Shown here piece by piece: positions 63,280-64,000 of a DNA stretch of 64,000 nt. The position numbers were made by a program, and so were the translations under genes. The stretch is from positions 49,225,587 to 49,289,586 of the forward strand of contig JARZZO010000011.1 of the NCBI GenBank assembly GCA_030544215.1, given 5' to 3'. Under the pieces are notes generated by a model. It worked only from the letters and a program-made list of their open reading frames with translations. It made no database searches and was not told the origin of the DNA. Each line of letters starts with the position of its first letter. Position 1 is the stretch's first letter. Source of the DNA: Zantedeschia hybrid cultivar (Eukaryota; Streptophyta; Magnoliopsida; Alismatales; Araceae).

Positions 63280-64000
63280 CTAACTGCTCGGCTCCTGACC
63301 TGCCTGGTTCTTCTGGGGACAATTCCTCGCGAGATGTCCCTTCCGACCACAGGCGAAACAGCTACCAGTGATCAAGGGACATAACCGGTTGCCATGAAAC
63401 CTGCTACATCGGGGACAACGATCTGCAGCGCCCCGCCTCGCCTCCTGCTGCCAGCCGACCTCTGTCACCATCTGCTGAACTGAACCATCCTCCTCCTCGT
63501 CATAAGGTACCTCCTGGAACTCGACCTCAAAGGAACTCGGACCACCTGATGAAAAGACTGTCGATCTATCCCTGCTATGCTGCTTTCCCTGTGCTGAATG
63601 TTCCGATTCTCTCGCCGTGTGTTGGAACTGCATCTCCACTGCTGCCGTGCACTGAACCGCTGATGCCAAATCCTTACAACAATGGGCTGCCACAAACTCT
63701 CTCAGATCATGCCGAAGTCCATCCACAAATTTCTCTGTCCTAAGATCCTCACGCTCAGATATGTGCGGAGCAAATCTTCCCAGAGCTACAAATTTCATCT
63801 GGTACTCTAGAACTGACATATCATCCTGCACCAATTCCATAAACTCCCTTTCCTTGGCCCTACGAACGTGCCTCGGAAAGTACTGTCCAGTAAACTCTCT
63901 CACGAAGCCTTCCCAAGGAATCTCTCTCAAAGGCCTATCCGGAAACATCAACCCCTTGATGGTAACCCACCAATCATAAGCATCGCCCTTCAGCAAGTAG
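63280..64000 (-). CDS. Gypsy gag of element H, N-terminus outside window
   Basis: The frame is open from the right edge to the stop at 63280, about 240 codons visible. It begins inside the gag core (LLKGDAYDWW), then WEGFVREFTGQYFP and the FMELVQDDMSVLEYQMKF region. A Gln/Ser-rich linker follows, then a first Cys-rich segment (CPRCSRFHGNRLCP) and a CCHC zinc knuckle (CFACGRKGHLARNC). It ends within about 15 residues of the knuckle, where autonomous Gypsy elements continue into protease. No internal stop is seen in the visible part. Start codon and N-terminal part are not in the window. Confidence 0.88.
   Translation of the reverse strand, partial: YLLKGDAYDWWVTIKGLMFPDRPLREIPWEGFVREFTGQYFPRHVRRAKEREFMELVQDDMSVLEYQMKFVALGRFAPHISEREDLRTEKFVDGLRHDLREFVAAHCCKDLASAVQCTAAVEMQFQHTARESEHSAQGKQHSRDRSTVFSSGGPSSFEVEFQEVPYDEEEDGSVQQMVTEVGWQQEARRGAADRCPRCSRFHGNRLCPLITGSCFACGRKGHLARNCPQKNQAGQEPSS

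Larger units (their letters stand above)
60587..64000 (-). mobile_element. Gypsy element H with gag but no visible pol, cut by window edge
   Basis: In minus-strand order: gag (entering from the right edge, stop at 63280), about 350 bp of non-coding DNA, a polypurine tract, and a 3' LTR of 2.3 kb. No protease, RT or integrase frame lies between gag and LTR. This is the layout of gag-only non-autonomous elements. The 5' LTR is outside the window. The possible 5-bp target site is CATCT (60582-60586). Confidence 0.8.

Overview
The window is nuclear DNA of a flowering plant. It is almost wholly made of nested LTR retrotransposons around one intact host gene, a five-exon FAD-dependent monooxygenase at 30384-32319 (minus). 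The intron-containing gene, the tRNA-iMet primer sites, the Copia and Gypsy polyproteins, a Helitron-like element and a small hAT element all fit a seed plant. The very GC-rich first exon of the host gene hints at a monocot, but this is a weak inference.

Left part (1-30.1 kb). The oldest layer is a decayed Gypsy pol on the minus strand (16492-16646 plus 26168-about 29500). Copia element A (+, ending at 16491) and Copia element B (-, 16647-26167, TSD TTTAT) both inserted into it. The 5' leader of A was then hit by a Gypsy element on the minus strand (gag and 5' LTR, 1-3497). It was also hit by a three-level stack: Gypsy solo LTR 4939-11137 (TSD GTTGT), containing Copia solo LTR 6421-10330 (TSD GATAC), containing Gypsy solo LTR 7358-9707 (TSD TTCTC). 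All three duplications can be read directly.

Middle part (30.1-48.4 kb). The monooxygenase is followed, on its upstream side, by a T12/G21 tract, a 659-bp tandem duplication, a decayed Gypsy LTR (about 34600-35873), and a tandem segmental duplication with a period of about 6.1 kb (38268-44384 and 44385-48417). Each copy carries an ATT-rich Helitron-like element. Copy 1 alone carries a 431-bp hAT element, and copy 2 preserves the exact empty site. A more diverged third copy seems to lie at about 36.0-37.5 kb.

Right part (48.4-64 kb). Copy 2 is broken by a Gypsy LTR (48418). That LTR is broken by Copia element F (-, from 48981). F in turn holds the young full-length Copia element C (+, 50085-59591, TSD CATAA) in its 3' LTR, and a Gypsy element H (-, from 60587) in its RNase H region. 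H carries gag but no pol before its 3' LTR.

The least explained signals are two kinds of reiterated hairpin. One is an array of 35-70 nt GGCGTC/GACGC stem-loops in the LTRs of the Gypsy family and in the unrelated Gypsy element at the left edge. The other is a set of four short TTGTG/CACAA hairpins in the untranslated leaders of both Copia families. Identity, divergence and copy counts below were judged by eye, without alignment software.
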